Assembly: GCA_910588885.1 (NCBI GenBank)
Contig: CAJUSQ010000003.1
Span: forward strand, 1-64,000
Direction: 5' to 3'
Source of the DNA: an uncultured Lachnospiraceae bacterium
GTDB taxonomy: Bacteria > Bacillota > Clostridia > Lachnospirales > Lachnospiraceae
DNA length: 64,000 nt
Below, piece by piece: positions 7,991 to 16,233 of this stretch (within the stretch, counting starts at the first letter, position 1; every line of letters begins with the position of its first letter). Below the pieces are notes generated by a model. That model saw nothing but the letters and a program-made list of their open reading frames with translations, was not told the DNA's origin and did not search any database. A program made the position numbers and the translations under genes.

Positions 7991-9250
7991 TTACTGCAGA
8001 CGGTACAAATAATGCATCTCTTCTTCCTTCCCTTCATTCAGCATCCGGTGTATATCCTCAATGAGCCTTCCAATACCCGTACTTTCCTGAAAAAGGTTTT
8101 TGGGAGTGCAGAACACCGCTCCTTCCTTTACGGCCTTAAAGTCCGCCAAAAGCCCGCTTTTTGCCAAAAGATCTTCCATGGTTTCCAGTTCCCCGTCAAT
8201 GGCACTGTTATAAATCAGAAAATCCGCGTCCTTTGCTTCCGCATAAAAGGTTTCCATTTGCATATTCATAGTAGACAGGGCGTTTTCATCTCCCAAATCT
8301 GGAAAAATATATCTTCCCCCGGCCAGTTCAATCATTTTTGCCACATAATCCTGGGATTTGCGGACATTTACAATGCCGTTGGAATTAATATAGAAAAAAG
8401 CGACTGTTTTTTCCGTATTTTTTCCGGAAAAAATCTCCTCCAGCCCCGCTTCCTGTTCCCTGAAGCATTCTTCCGCCAGTTCTTCTTTTCCCAGCAGCGC
8501 CCCATAGAGTTTCAGCCATTCTACCCGTCCCAAAGGATGGCTTTCATAGCTGGAACGCTCTACAAAAACCGGAATCCCAAATCCCTCCAGCTGCTCTTTT
8601 ACCTCCGGGGAATGAGAAATCATTGTTGATTCTATAGCCAGATCACAACCCTTTGCCAGAATGAGTTCATAATCCGGCGTATTATATTTTCCCGCATAAA
8701 CCATATTTCCCTGTTCCAGGGCTTCCCGTGCTTCTTCAATATACCAGCCGGACGCATCCGTTCCCGACAGGCAGATGGTATCCACTGCATCCAGCTCCCG
8801 GAACAGATCCATCGCCGAAGTCGCAACCAGATAAATATGATCCAGAGGCTGCTTTAAAACCGTAATATCCGCTTCCAACCCTTCAGGAACCGGTTTTTTC
8901 TCGGGCACCACCAGAAAACGTCCGCTTTCCGCAATCGTAATACAGGCATAGCCCCCTTCGTAATAATCCACGGAAAATTGATTGGCATAGGAAAGTTCCA
9001 TTCTGCGGCTGACTTCCATCTCCTTCCATTTTATGGTTTCGGAAATAGAATCTGTTTCCTTCCTGCCCTCCCCTTCCGGGGGCAAGGCAGTTCCTTCCCT
9101 GTCCGCTTCCTCCCCCGGCAGGGCAGCTTCTCCTCCGTCCGCCGCTTCCAAGGGCAAATCTGTATCCCTTGGCTTCTGTCCACCGCAGCCAATCAGCAGT
9201 AAAAACAGTATTCCCAGACTTGTCAATACCAAAACATATGTTCTTCTCAT
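7991..9250 (-). CDS. Substrate-binding lipoprotein of the FecBCD/BtuFCD-type importer
   Basis: 419 residues. A lipoprotein signal peptide ends at LLLIGC. A 50-residue Glu/Gly/Pro-rich linker then leads into a class III (helical backbone) binding domain with the pattern of Peripl_BP_2 proteins: TICLSGTDASGWYIEEA, then EGFGIPVFVERSSYESHPLGRVEWLKLYGALLGKEE in pieces across residues 210-260. It should sit on the outer face of the membrane and deliver ligand to the permease at 6835. Its ATG overlaps the previous gene's stop as ATGA, so translation is probably coupled to the double-domain lipoprotein. Confidence 0.88.
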   Translation of the reverse strand: MRRTYVLVLTSLGILFLLLIGCGGQKPRDTDLPLEAADGGEAALPGEEADREGTALPPEGEGRKETDSISETIKWKEMEVSRRMELSYANQFSVDYYEGGYACITIAESGRFLVVPEKKPVPEGLEADITVLKQPLDHIYLVATSAMDLFRELDAVDTICLSGTDASGWYIEEAREALEQGNMVYAGKYNTPDYELILAKGCDLAIESTMISHSPEVKEQLEGFGIPVFVERSSYESHPLGRVEWLKLYGALLGKEELAEECFREQEAGLEEIFSGKNTEKTVAFFYINSNGIVNVRKSQDYVAKMIELAGGRYIFPDLGDENALSTMNMQMETFYAEAKDADFLIYNSAIDGELETMEDLLAKSGLLADFKAVKEGAVFCTPKNLFQESTGIGRLIEDIHRMLNEGKEEEMHYLYRLQ

Positions 9251-10251
9251 TCTTCCGCCTTCTTTATGGACGAGGAATCAAATCTAAGGGCATAGGTGAT
9301 TTCATGAGGCTCGCTCATGGCAATGGTATCTGCAATCACCGACAAATCCCGGTCAAAGCCGCTGACCGGAATCTCAAAGGAAGAATTCCCTTCGGTATTC
9401 ACCGGCAAATATTTTTCTTCCCCGATCTTCATATAATCGTAATTCGGGCTGCTGAACACAATGGTTGCATATGCCTGGCCATTTTCTATTCGAAGCAGCG
9501 CCGGGGATTCTACTCCGGCCTTGCCGGAACCACCCTTTAATTCCGCGTCTATCAAATACTGTCCGTCTGCCAGCCCTAACGTTTCCGCCGTAACCGCCGT
9601 TCCGTCTGCAAATGCTATCAAAGGAAGGGAATCGGCCCGAAATACCAGGGTACGATCATACCACTTTTCTTTGTTTTTACTGAAAGCGGTACAGGCAATC
9701 TCCGCATCCAGGGCCGCAACCGGAATTTCAAACGTATGTTCTCCATTCTCATTTTCTGCAAAGGGAATATAGTCAGATTCCATGGCATTCACTGCTTCTT
9801 CCCCGGTACCCAAAAACACCTTCAGATATCCAGTGCCACCCATCGTCATGACCGCTGTCATTTTTCCCTCCGAAACCGTCAGGCTGCACCGGGTAATCCG
9901 GAACATAGAAGAACTGGAATCCACGGTAACTTCATAAATCCCGTCCTTAAGCTCCATCCCCTCTATCGGAACCATCCCTTCCTCCAGCACTTCTTTTGCT
10001 TCCGCCATTTCATCCTGGGAAGCTACCTGGCTGTCCCCTTCCTTTTTGTCAGCCGGGCTTTTCGAACCCGTTTCCCTGCCGTCTACCAGCTCTTCATGAT
10101 CTGTTTCTTTCCCTGCTGCCGGGCTTTCCAGATCCGTTTCCTTCCCCGCAGCCGGACTTTGGCAGTTCTCTTCCTTCCCGGCAGCGCAGCCTGTTGCAAG
10201 CTGCACCGCCGCAAGAAAAGCCGCCAGTCCAATGATTCTTGCTTTTTTCAT
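9247..10251 (-). CDS. Lipoprotein with two NEAT-like/Ig-like ligand-capture domains
   Basis: 334 residues: a lipoprotein signal ending LATGC, then a low-complexity linker with repeated AGKETD units, then two beta-rich domains. Domain 1 (about residues 95-215) opens DGIYEVTVDSSSSMFRI and has MGGTGYLKVFLGTGEEA. Domain 2 (about 225-325) opens DGQYLIDAELKGGSGKAGVE and has FSSPNYDYMKIGEEKYLP, which resembles the ligand-binding strand of haem NEAT domains. I chose ATG 10251 over an upstream in-frame start because it begins the signal peptide. The protein at 17354 has the same two domains. A surface corrinoid or tetrapyrrole-binding role is inferred from the operon and riboswitch. Confidence 0.75.
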   Translation of the reverse strand: MKKARIIGLAAFLAAVQLATGCAAGKEENCQSPAAGKETDLESPAAGKETDHEELVDGRETGSKSPADKKEGDSQVASQDEMAEAKEVLEEGMVPIEGMELKDGIYEVTVDSSSSMFRITRCSLTVSEGKMTAVMTMGGTGYLKVFLGTGEEAVNAMESDYIPFAENENGEHTFEIPVAALDAEIACTAFSKNKEKWYDRTLVFRADSLPLIAFADGTAVTAETLGLADGQYLIDAELKGGSGKAGVESPALLRIENGQAYATIVFSSPNYDYMKIGEEKYLPVNTEGNSSFEIPVSGFDRDLSVIADTIAMSEPHEITYALRFDSSSIKKAEE

Positions 10252-10290
10252 CTTTCTCACCCATCTGTCGGACGGCATTTCATCCTTTTC

Positions 10291-11397
10291 TTATTGCGCC
10301 AAACTTTCTGCTGCCACCTTTGCATGGTCAACAAAAATCTGCTGGATTTCCTCTAATCCGCCAAGCCCTTCTACAATGCATTCCACCTCGTAGCCTGCAT
10401 CCTCAAAGGCTTTTTTCCAGGAACCTTCTTCGTCCCCGGCCATATCATTGTTGGCATGATCTCCGGCTACGATCATCAGCGGACGAAGCACAACCTTCTT
10501 ATAGCCTCCTGCCTTCACCGCTTCCAGGACCTCGTCCAGGGTAGGACTGGCTTCCACCGTACCGATATAATAATTGGAAAACCCGCTTTCCGTCAAAAGC
10601 TGCTGCATCTTTCCATAAACCTGATTGGAATCCGCCTCCGTTCCATGACCCATATAACAAATTGCTGTTTCTCCATCGTCATAGTCTGCGGTAGCATTGG
10701 TAATCGCTTTCACGACTGCGTCAAAATCCTCATCACTGTCCAAAAGGGGCTTGCCGACTGCGATCTTTTCAAAAGAATCCCCATAGCCTGCCGCTTCATC
10801 TACCAAATCGTTGTATTCAAATCCATCCATTAAATGGGTGGGCTGGATCACCAGATTTTTCACACCGTTATCTACGGCGCGGTCCAATGCTTCCTTTACA
10901 TTATCTATGGTTACATGATCACGCCGTTTCACATGGTCGATAATAATCTGGCTGGTAAAACCGCGTCTTACGGAATAGTCCGGAAACGCCGCTTCCATTG
11001 CCTCTTCAATCGCTCCGATGGTCAGACGCCGATTATCGTTATAACTGGTTCCAAAACTCACCACCAACAGTTCGTTTTCTCCGATTTCATCCTGATTCCT
11101 GGTATTATCCAATGAAGCATCCCCCGTTTCGTAATTTTCTTCCTCGCCGCCTTCTTCCGGTGCGTCTGCAGGCTCATTTGCATCCTCCGGCATTTCTTTC
11201 TCTTCCGGCGTTTCCTTCTTCTCTTCATCCTGTGCCGCTCCTGCCGCATCCTGTTCGGGTTTTTCTTCCTTCTGCCCGTTTTCTTCCGTTTTGCTGTCTT
11301 CCGTATCCGTTCCTGCAGGGGCATTCCCGCAACCGGCCGCCAATGCGGCAATCAGGCCAATTCCGGCCAACAGCAGTCCAATTTTTTTCTTCCTCAT
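10291..11397 (-). CDS. Secreted lipoprotein CbiK-type sirohydrochlorin cobaltochelatase-like protein
   Basis: 368 residues. A signal peptide with lipobox ALAAGC and a long Glu-rich linker (residues about 25-95) tether a complete CbiK/HemH-like chelatase domain. It starts NELLVVSFGTSYNDNR. The two metal-site histidines of CbiK are present in IQPTHLMDGFEY and in VAGDHANNDMAGDE, and GHGTEADSN is conserved. Cytoplasmic CbiK inserts cobalt into sirohydrochlorin; a periplasmic form is known in Desulfovibrio. The lipid anchor here puts it outside the membrane. It is the first gene after the riboswitch, with AAGGAGG before ATG 11397. It may insert metal, or just bind tetrapyrrole or cobalt. Confidence 0.85.
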   Translation of the reverse strand: MRKKKIGLLLAGIGLIAALAAGCGNAPAGTDTEDSKTEENGQKEEKPEQDAAGAAQDEEKKETPEEKEMPEDANEPADAPEEGGEEENYETGDASLDNTRNQDEIGENELLVVSFGTSYNDNRRLTIGAIEEAMEAAFPDYSVRRGFTSQIIIDHVKRRDHVTIDNVKEALDRAVDNGVKNLVIQPTHLMDGFEYNDLVDEAAGYGDSFEKIAVGKPLLDSDEDFDAVVKAITNATADYDDGETAICYMGHGTEADSNQVYGKMQQLLTESGFSNYYIGTVEASPTLDEVLEAVKAGGYKKVVLRPLMIVAGDHANNDMAGDEEGSWKKAFEDAGYEVECIVEGLGGLEEIQQIFVDHAKVAAESLAQ

Positions 11398-11483
11398 GCT
11401 CTTATTCCTCCTTAAAATAAATATGGTTTCAAAACAGAAAGTACAGGAACACAAAGAATCCCCTTTCAAAAAGTTTCTTCCGA

Positions 11484-11509
11484 AAAAGAAAAAACTCCCT
11501 GAAAGGAGT
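11484..11509 (-). terminator. Riboswitch expression platform: intrinsic terminator
   Basis: On the minus strand, ACTCC (11509-11505) and GGAGT (11498-11494) close a six-base loop and are followed by TTTTTTCTTTTT. It lies between the cobalamin aptamer and the chelatase ATG, the usual place for a transcriptional off-switch. The stem is short. Confidence 0.5.
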
Positions 11510-11599
11510 AAGTGGTAATGAAAGAATGCACAGCAAAAGCAAATGCAAAAACGGTACAACCAATTACTCGTGATTCGGAACATATGTTCCCGTACCGAC

Positions 11600-11845
11600 A
11601 GACGGCAGGTTTCCTGACTTCAGTTCCCGACACCCCGTTGTATTCCGAAACATTTCTTATGATAAGCTTCTTACAACAGGATATCCACCCGGCCGCCTTC
11701 CCAAAGCAGACGCTTCAGTGGCTGTGGTCTTCACTTGACCGGATATTCCCTGATACAGTGACGAGATCGTACAGGCTTCCCACCTGTTTCCCTTTTAACC
11801 GTTCCTCCTTACACCGAATTCACGGCACCGACTGCCCTTATTCAG
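11600..11845 (-). promoter_or_regulatory. Cobalamin riboswitch
   Basis: Reading on the minus strand, the conserved elements come in the right order: CGGTGCCG near 11830, AAAAGGGAAACAGGTGGGAA, GTCACTGTA, ACAGCCACTGA, GGGAAGGCGG, and finally the B12 box AGTCAGGAAACCTGCC at 11619-11604. This is a full-length aptamer upstream of the chelatase gene. It predicts that the genes from 11397 down to 5649 are shut off when adenosylcobalamin or a related corrinoid is plentiful. Confidence 0.95.
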
Positions 11846-11853
11846 TTTTTCTT

Positions 11854-11882
11854 ATCGTACCACTTTTTCAGGAAAAATACAA
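11854..11882 (-). promoter_or_regulatory. Promoter of the riboswitch operon
   Basis: On the minus strand, TTGTAT (11882-11877), a 17-base spacer and TACGAT (11859-11854) place the transcript start a few bases before the aptamer. Confidence 0.5.
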
Positions 11883-11901
11883 CATAAAATTTTTCGCCCG
11901 C

Positions 11902-11930
11902 TTGCAAGAAAAAGCTGGTTATTGTAAAAT
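11902..11930 (+). promoter_or_regulatory. Promoter of the DUF1275 gene
   Basis: TTGCAA (11902-11907), a 17-base spacer and TAAAAT (11925-11930) stand back to back with the riboswitch promoter and drive the gene at 11996. Confidence 0.55.
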
Positions 11931-11995
11931 GGGAACAAGACAAAGCCAAATACTAAATTACCTATCACATATCCCCACAGAAAGAGGTCAAAATA

Positions 11996-12712
11996 TTGCA
12001 GAAAAAACAAACAGGAAATTATTTAGAATGTGAAAAAAGACGGGTGTTCTACTTGCTTATGACAAGCGGCGGAATGCTGGGGGGCTTCACCTACTCAGTC
12101 CGGGGAAATGTCTTCTGCAACGCCCAAACCGGAAATATCGTACTGCTGGGCATGGCCTTGGGCAACGGGGCTTTTGGAAAAGCTGCCTATTATCTGATCC
12201 CGATTCTTGCCTATCTCCTTGGGGCCGTAGTATCGGAAATTCTCCCGAAGTTCGTAAATAAAAACGGCTTCTTTCGCTGGGATACGCTTCTGGTGGGCTT
12301 TGAGCTGCTGGTTACGATACTCTTAGGGTTCCTGCCGGAAAGCGCTCCCTATCAGATCTCCCAGATTGCCATTAATTTTATCTGTTCCATGCAGTACAAT
12401 ACCTTCCGTCAGGCAGAAGGCATCCCCATGGCAACTACTTTTTGTACCAACCACATCCGTCAGGCAGGTATTTATCTTGCAAAATGGCTTCAGAAAAAAG
12501 ACGGGGCTTCTCTGCTGCGCTGCCTGCAGCACGAAAAAATGCTGCTGCTATTCCTGGCCGGGGCCGCAGTCAGCGCCTTCTTGTGCAGATTCTTTCTGGG
12601 AAAAGCTGTTTGGGGCGTTTCCCTTATTCTGCTTCTGGCATTTGCAGATTTATTATATGCAGATTTAATAAAAGAGAAGGGATTGTTAAACCAGATACCG
12701 AAAGGGCATTGA
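11996..12712 (+). CDS. DUF1275 (YoaK-type) membrane protein
   Basis: 238 residues with about six hydrophobic segments. Family marks are the glycine-rich GGMLGGFTYSVRG and the NAQTGNIVLLGMAL motif near residue 45; a later CSMQYNTFRQ segment and FCTNHIRQAG also fit. The start is TTG 11996 with AAAGAGGT eight bases upstream. Bacterial DUF1275 proteins are predicted transporters of unknown substrate. The gene is divergent from the cobalamin operon, but nothing ties it functionally to that operon. Confidence 0.85.
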   Translation: MQKKQTGNYLECEKRRVFYLLMTSGGMLGGFTYSVRGNVFCNAQTGNIVLLGMALGNGAFGKAAYYLIPILAYLLGAVVSEILPKFVNKNGFFRWDTLLVGFELLVTILLGFLPESAPYQISQIAINFICSMQYNTFRQAEGIPMATTFCTNHIRQAGIYLAKWLQKKDGASLLRCLQHEKMLLLFLAGAAVSAFLCRFFLGKAVWGVSLILLLAFADLLYADLIKEKGLLNQIPKGH

Positions 12713-12754
12713 CTGTTTCAAAATCTCCGTCCCGGCCTATAACAGGAACGCCTT

Positions 12755-13486
12755 TTACAGGTTTTTCTTCTGATAAAGGAACCAGAACGCCAATCCTCCA
12801 AACACCAGAAGATACCCCAATAAAATCAGTATCCCCCATAAATCCGCCGTTCCCCCGGCTGCAATCATCCGCAGCAGCCGACTGGTCTGGGACAGGGGCA
12901 GCGCAGCCACCGCCTCCCGGATCCCGCCCGGCATCTGTTCAATGGAAAAAAACGTGTTGCACAAATAAGCCATGGGCATAATGATATAATTGGAAAATCG
13001 TGGTACATCCGCATGGTTTTTCGCATAAAAGGACACAACCACGCCGATCGTAGAAAATACCGCCCCGTTTAAAAACATAATCAAAAACGAATACCCATTG
13101 AATACCAGCCCGGTTCCGATTGGAAGGGTCAGAAGCAGTATCACCCCTCCGGCATAAAGCCCCCGCAGGCTTCCTCCGATAATCTGACCCACCACAAACT
13201 GCCATAAAGGGGTCGGAGAAATCATCACCTGGTCAAACGCTTTTTCATAAAGCCGCTGAACATTTAAATTCTGGGCAATGGCATTGAAGCTTCCGTTCAT
13301 AGTCGTCAAAGCCACTACCCCTGGAATCAGAAAATTCAGATATGGCTCTCCATGGGATACCGTTTGTATACCGAGTCCGAACACCACCAGATACATCAGC
13401 GGCGCCACCATAGCCGCCAGGGTTATCTTATAAAAATCACGTTTAAATTCCGTCCATTTTTCCCATAAAATCGCAAGAATTCCCAT
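12755..13486 (-). CDS. ABC-2 exporter permease
   Basis: 243 residues with about six membrane segments and the ABC-2 pattern: an N-terminal LWEKWTEFKRDFYKI helix, FLIPGVVALTTMNGSFNA, then YIIMPMAYLCNTFFSIEQMP. This resembles the NodJ/DrrB type. The start at ATG 13486 has GGAG eight bases upstream; a GTG at 13495 is the alternative. It follows its ATPase by 15 bases, so the two should form one exporter for a drug, polysaccharide or lipid. The substrate is unknown. It converges with the DUF1275 gene. Confidence 0.88.
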   Translation of the reverse strand: MGILAILWEKWTEFKRDFYKITLAAMVAPLMYLVVFGLGIQTVSHGEPYLNFLIPGVVALTTMNGSFNAIAQNLNVQRLYEKAFDQVMISPTPLWQFVVGQIIGGSLRGLYAGGVILLLTLPIGTGLVFNGYSFLIMFLNGAVFSTIGVVVSFYAKNHADVPRFSNYIIMPMAYLCNTFFSIEQMPGGIREAVAALPLSQTSRLLRMIAAGGTADLWGILILLGYLLVFGGLAFWFLYQKKNL

Positions 13487-13501
13487 TTCTTCCACTCCAT
13501 T

Positions 13502-14338
13502 TTACCCTAAATGCCTTCCGGCCCGTTCTACAAATACATCCTCTAACGTCGTATCCCGAAGAGCCGGCCGCCCCTTCGTCTGTGCCAGATATGCAATGGC
13601 CTCTTCCCGACTCTGGAAAAAACGGCTCTCCATACCATCTTCAGATACTTCGTCCACCGCATACGCCCCCAGAGCCCTGATAAATCCTTCCGGCGTATTT
13701 ACCTCTTCCAGCTTCCCCCGATTCATCAGCGCTACCCGCCCGCACAAGGACTGCGCTTCCTCCATATAATGGGTTGTCAGAAGGATCGTCAGGTTCTGCC
13801 CGTTCAGCTTCTGCAGAAGGCTCCACATCTGACGGCGGGACAGGGCGTCCATACCGGCTGTGGGCTCGTCCAGCAAAAGAATCTCCGGCTCCGTCAAAAG
13901 AGCCCGGCAGACCATCAGCTTCCGCTTCATCCCACCGGAAAGCTTTCGGACGCTCCGTTTCCGAAAATCCGTAAGCCCGCAAAACGCAAGCAACTCCTCT
14001 GTCCGGGCCCGGATTTTTTTCACCGGCATGTAGTAAAGCCTCCCCTGATACTCCATAATTTCGTCCATATTCATATCCTGCCGCATGGAATATTCCTGGG
14101 TAATCACACTGATTTTCCGCTTCAGTTCCGGCGACTTGCGGCTTAATACCCTTCCGTCAATCCGGATTTCCCCGGCTGAAGGCAAAAGCAGCGTAGACAT
14201 CAGGCCGATCGTCGTCGTCTTCCCCGCTCCGTTGGGCCCCACCAGGCCGAAGAATTCCCCGGTTTCTATGGTCAGGTTCAGCCCGTCCACAGCTGTAAAA
14301 CGCTCAAATTGTTTTGTAAGGTTCCGTAATTCTATCAT
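13502..14338 (-). CDS. ABC exporter ATPase (DrrA/NodI type)
   Basis: 278 residues. Walker A GPNGAGKTTT, signature LSGGMKRKL, Walker B ILLLDEPTAGMD and the H-loop TTHYMEEA are all intact. The C-terminal about 60 residues end LRDTTLEDVFVERAG, the DrrA-type tail. ATG 14338 has AGGGGA upstream and starts MIELRNLTKQF; an in-frame ATG nine codons earlier is less likely. It pairs with the permease at 12755. Confidence 0.92.
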   Translation of the reverse strand: MIELRNLTKQFERFTAVDGLNLTIETGEFFGLVGPNGAGKTTTIGLMSTLLLPSAGEIRIDGRVLSRKSPELKRKISVITQEYSMRQDMNMDEIMEYQGRLYYMPVKKIRARTEELLAFCGLTDFRKRSVRKLSGGMKRKLMVCRALLTEPEILLLDEPTAGMDALSRRQMWSLLQKLNGQNLTILLTTHYMEEAQSLCGRVALMNRGKLEEVNTPEGFIRALGAYAVDEVSEDGMESRFFQSREEAIAYLAQTKGRPALRDTTLEDVFVERAGRHLG

Positions 14339-14490
14339 TGATTTCCCCTGTCCTTCTATAATCACACTTTTAACACGCTCTAAAGCAGTTCCGCAAACCG
14401 ATATATCCTCTCTGCAAGAACGGTTTTCCGGATACGCATTAATATATCACAAACCCGGTGAATTCTCAATCCTTTTACCGGTATTACGGC

Positions 14491-14593
14491 CCGCCGGACT
14501 GATAATGACGCACATTCCTAAGACTACGATCCGCCGGGCTGATAATGACGCACATTCCTAAGACTACGATCCGCTGGACTGATAATGACGCAC
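14491..14593. repeat. 40-bp tandem repeat, 2.6 copies, spanning a stop codon
   Basis: Units start at 14491, 14531 and 14571. The two full units are almost identical and share GATAATGACGCACATTCCTA. The third, partial unit lies inside the end of the exporter permease gene whose stop is at 14564, so its last ten residues (GVRHYQSSGS) are written in the repeat. The gene's 3' end has thus been copied into its own downstream flank. Confidence 0.9.
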
Positions 14594-15412
14594 CCCGAAC
14601 CGCCAAAACAGCCCGCAGGGAATCAGAAACCAGCCGCTAAGCAGGGGCAGGAACATATAAAATACCGATTCCCTCCGCCCCAGCAGATACAGCAGCGGAT
14701 AATATTGCACCAGGGCATAGGGAATTACAAAGGTGGTAAACAGTAGCAGCTTTTTTCCATAAACCCCGAAGGGATAACGGCCAAACTCCCGGGCGCCGTC
14801 TGTGAAAATATTCACAAACTCCAGCCCTTCCAGCGTAAAGAAGCACAGGGACGCATAGACTACAAACAGCCCGGAAAAAATCCCCGTCCCGCCCAAAACC
14901 ATAAACACCACGGTCAGGATTTTGGCAGCATCCCATTCCACCCCGCTTTGGGCAACTCCATAGACAAACATCACCATGGCCTGTATCATTTTACCCGCTC
15001 TGTTCAGCTCAAACTTGCTCCCCAGCACCTGCAGCACTTCATTCCGGGGCCGCACCAGAACCCGGTCAAATTCCCCCTGCCGTACCATACCGGAAAACAT
15101 ATCAAATCCCCGTACAAATATCTCTGCCAGGGAGAAGCTTACCAGAAAGATGGAAAAACACAGCAGTACCTGGCTGTAAGAAAAACCTCCCACCCTGTCA
15201 AACCGCCGGAACAGGAAAAAAATTCCTAAAAACACCTGAAAGGGCACCAGAAACTGTCCCAGCATCGTTAAGAAAAAAGAAGTTTTATACTGCATCATGC
15301 ACCGCACATTGACAGATATATAATGCAGATACAATTTCACACCGTTCGCTGCTCCAGTAATTCTTCTCCCTTCCAAACCCTTCCCCATATTTTTTCGTAA
15401 TTTAAAAGTCAT
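14564..15412 (-). CDS. ABC-2 exporter permease, ABC2_membrane_6/DUF990-like
   Basis: 282 residues with about six membrane segments. Features are ISVNVRCMMQYKTSFFLTML at the N-terminus, FVRGFDMFSGMVRQGEFDRV (the cytoplasmic loop typical of DUF990 permeases), and RYPFGVYGKKLLLFTTFVIP. It belongs with the permease at 15416 and the ATPase at 16234, all on the minus strand with gaps of 3 and 14 bases. The start at 15412 has AGGGAGGA upstream. The last ten codons lie in the tandem repeat described at 14491, so its C-terminus may be variable. Confidence 0.88.
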   Translation of the reverse strand: MTFKLRKNMGKGLEGRRITGAANGVKLYLHYISVNVRCMMQYKTSFFLTMLGQFLVPFQVFLGIFFLFRRFDRVGGFSYSQVLLCFSIFLVSFSLAEIFVRGFDMFSGMVRQGEFDRVLVRPRNEVLQVLGSKFELNRAGKMIQAMVMFVYGVAQSGVEWDAAKILTVVFMVLGGTGIFSGLFVVYASLCFFTLEGLEFVNIFTDGAREFGRYPFGVYGKKLLLFTTFVIPYALVQYYPLLYLLGRRESVFYMFLPLLSGWFLIPCGLFWRFGVRHYQSSGS

Positions 15413-15415
15413 GGC

Positions 15416-16219
15416 TCATCCTCCCTGCACTGCCACATGTTTTTCCGCTATCCGCCAGAGGGCAAGGCCCGCCCCAACCAGCACAAACAGCCAGAAGCAT
15501 TGCAGCAGCGCCGCCCGCATCATCCGGCCTTCCTCCATGCTGCCACTGTACACCCGAAGCGGCACGTTCTGCATCGCCGCAAAGGGCAGAAGCTCCAGCA
15601 CAAATCGGACCTTTTCCGGAAAAAAGGGAAGCGGGATAATCGCCCCTGTGAAAAATTCCACCATGGATACAAAAATCATGCGAAGCCCCGTCGCCGATAT
15701 AGTAAAAAAGGACAACATGTAGACCAGCAGGTTAAAAGCCACCGTTACCAAAAGCGCCAGGCCCAGGGTCAGAAGGAATAAAAGGAAATTCATGAAATCC
15801 GCCGGGGCCGACAATCCGTAAGGCTTAGGCAGGAAAGCCGCCACAATAAAAATCGGGAAGCATCTTAGCAAGGCGCTGGCCATCCGGTTTGCGATATTCC
15901 TGGCAAACCACATAAAATACAGGTGGACGGGACGGCATAATTCATAGGCAATATTCCCGTTTTGAATGGAATCAAAAATTTCATTTTCCATCAGCCAGAC
16001 CGTAAACATCGCAAAAAACGACTGCTGCAGCCATATGTAAGTTGAGGTCGCTTCAAAACTCATGGGAAATGCTTCCGCTCCGGTTTCATAAAAAGCATAA
16101 AATGCCATAATCTCCATAAATCCCCAGAAGAACTGGGTCGCGATCCCCGCCAGAGCCGCCGCCCGGTACTGAATCCCCATGGCAAACCGAAGCTGGAAAA
16201 AAGACAGATACTTTTTCAT
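15416..16219 (-). CDS. ABC-2 exporter permease, ABC2_membrane_6-like
   Basis: 267 residues with about six membrane segments. The loop ENEIFDSIQNGNIAYELCRP matches the same family as the next gene's FDRVLVRP loop, which indicates a heterodimeric permease. It sits between that partner and the ATPase. The substrate is unknown; related three-gene sets are annotated only as uncharacterised exporters. Confidence 0.88.
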   Translation of the reverse strand: MKKYLSFFQLRFAMGIQYRAAALAGIATQFFWGFMEIMAFYAFYETGAEAFPMSFEATSTYIWLQQSFFAMFTVWLMENEIFDSIQNGNIAYELCRPVHLYFMWFARNIANRMASALLRCFPIFIVAAFLPKPYGLSAPADFMNFLLFLLTLGLALLVTVAFNLLVYMLSFFTISATGLRMIFVSMVEFFTGAIIPLPFFPEKVRFVLELLPFAAMQNVPLRVYSGSMEEGRMMRAALLQCFWLFVLVGAGLALWRIAEKHVAVQGG

Positions 16220-16233
16220 GATATATGCACCTC

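Noticed and set aside
11512..12033. 173-residue plus-strand reading frame across the cobalamin aptamer
   Set aside because: It is antisense to conserved riboswitch elements, has no ribosome site, and its composition does not look coding.
14491..14593. CRISPR array
   Set aside because: The units are contiguous with no unique spacers and include the end of a gene; no cas genes are nearby. The same holds for the other arrays.
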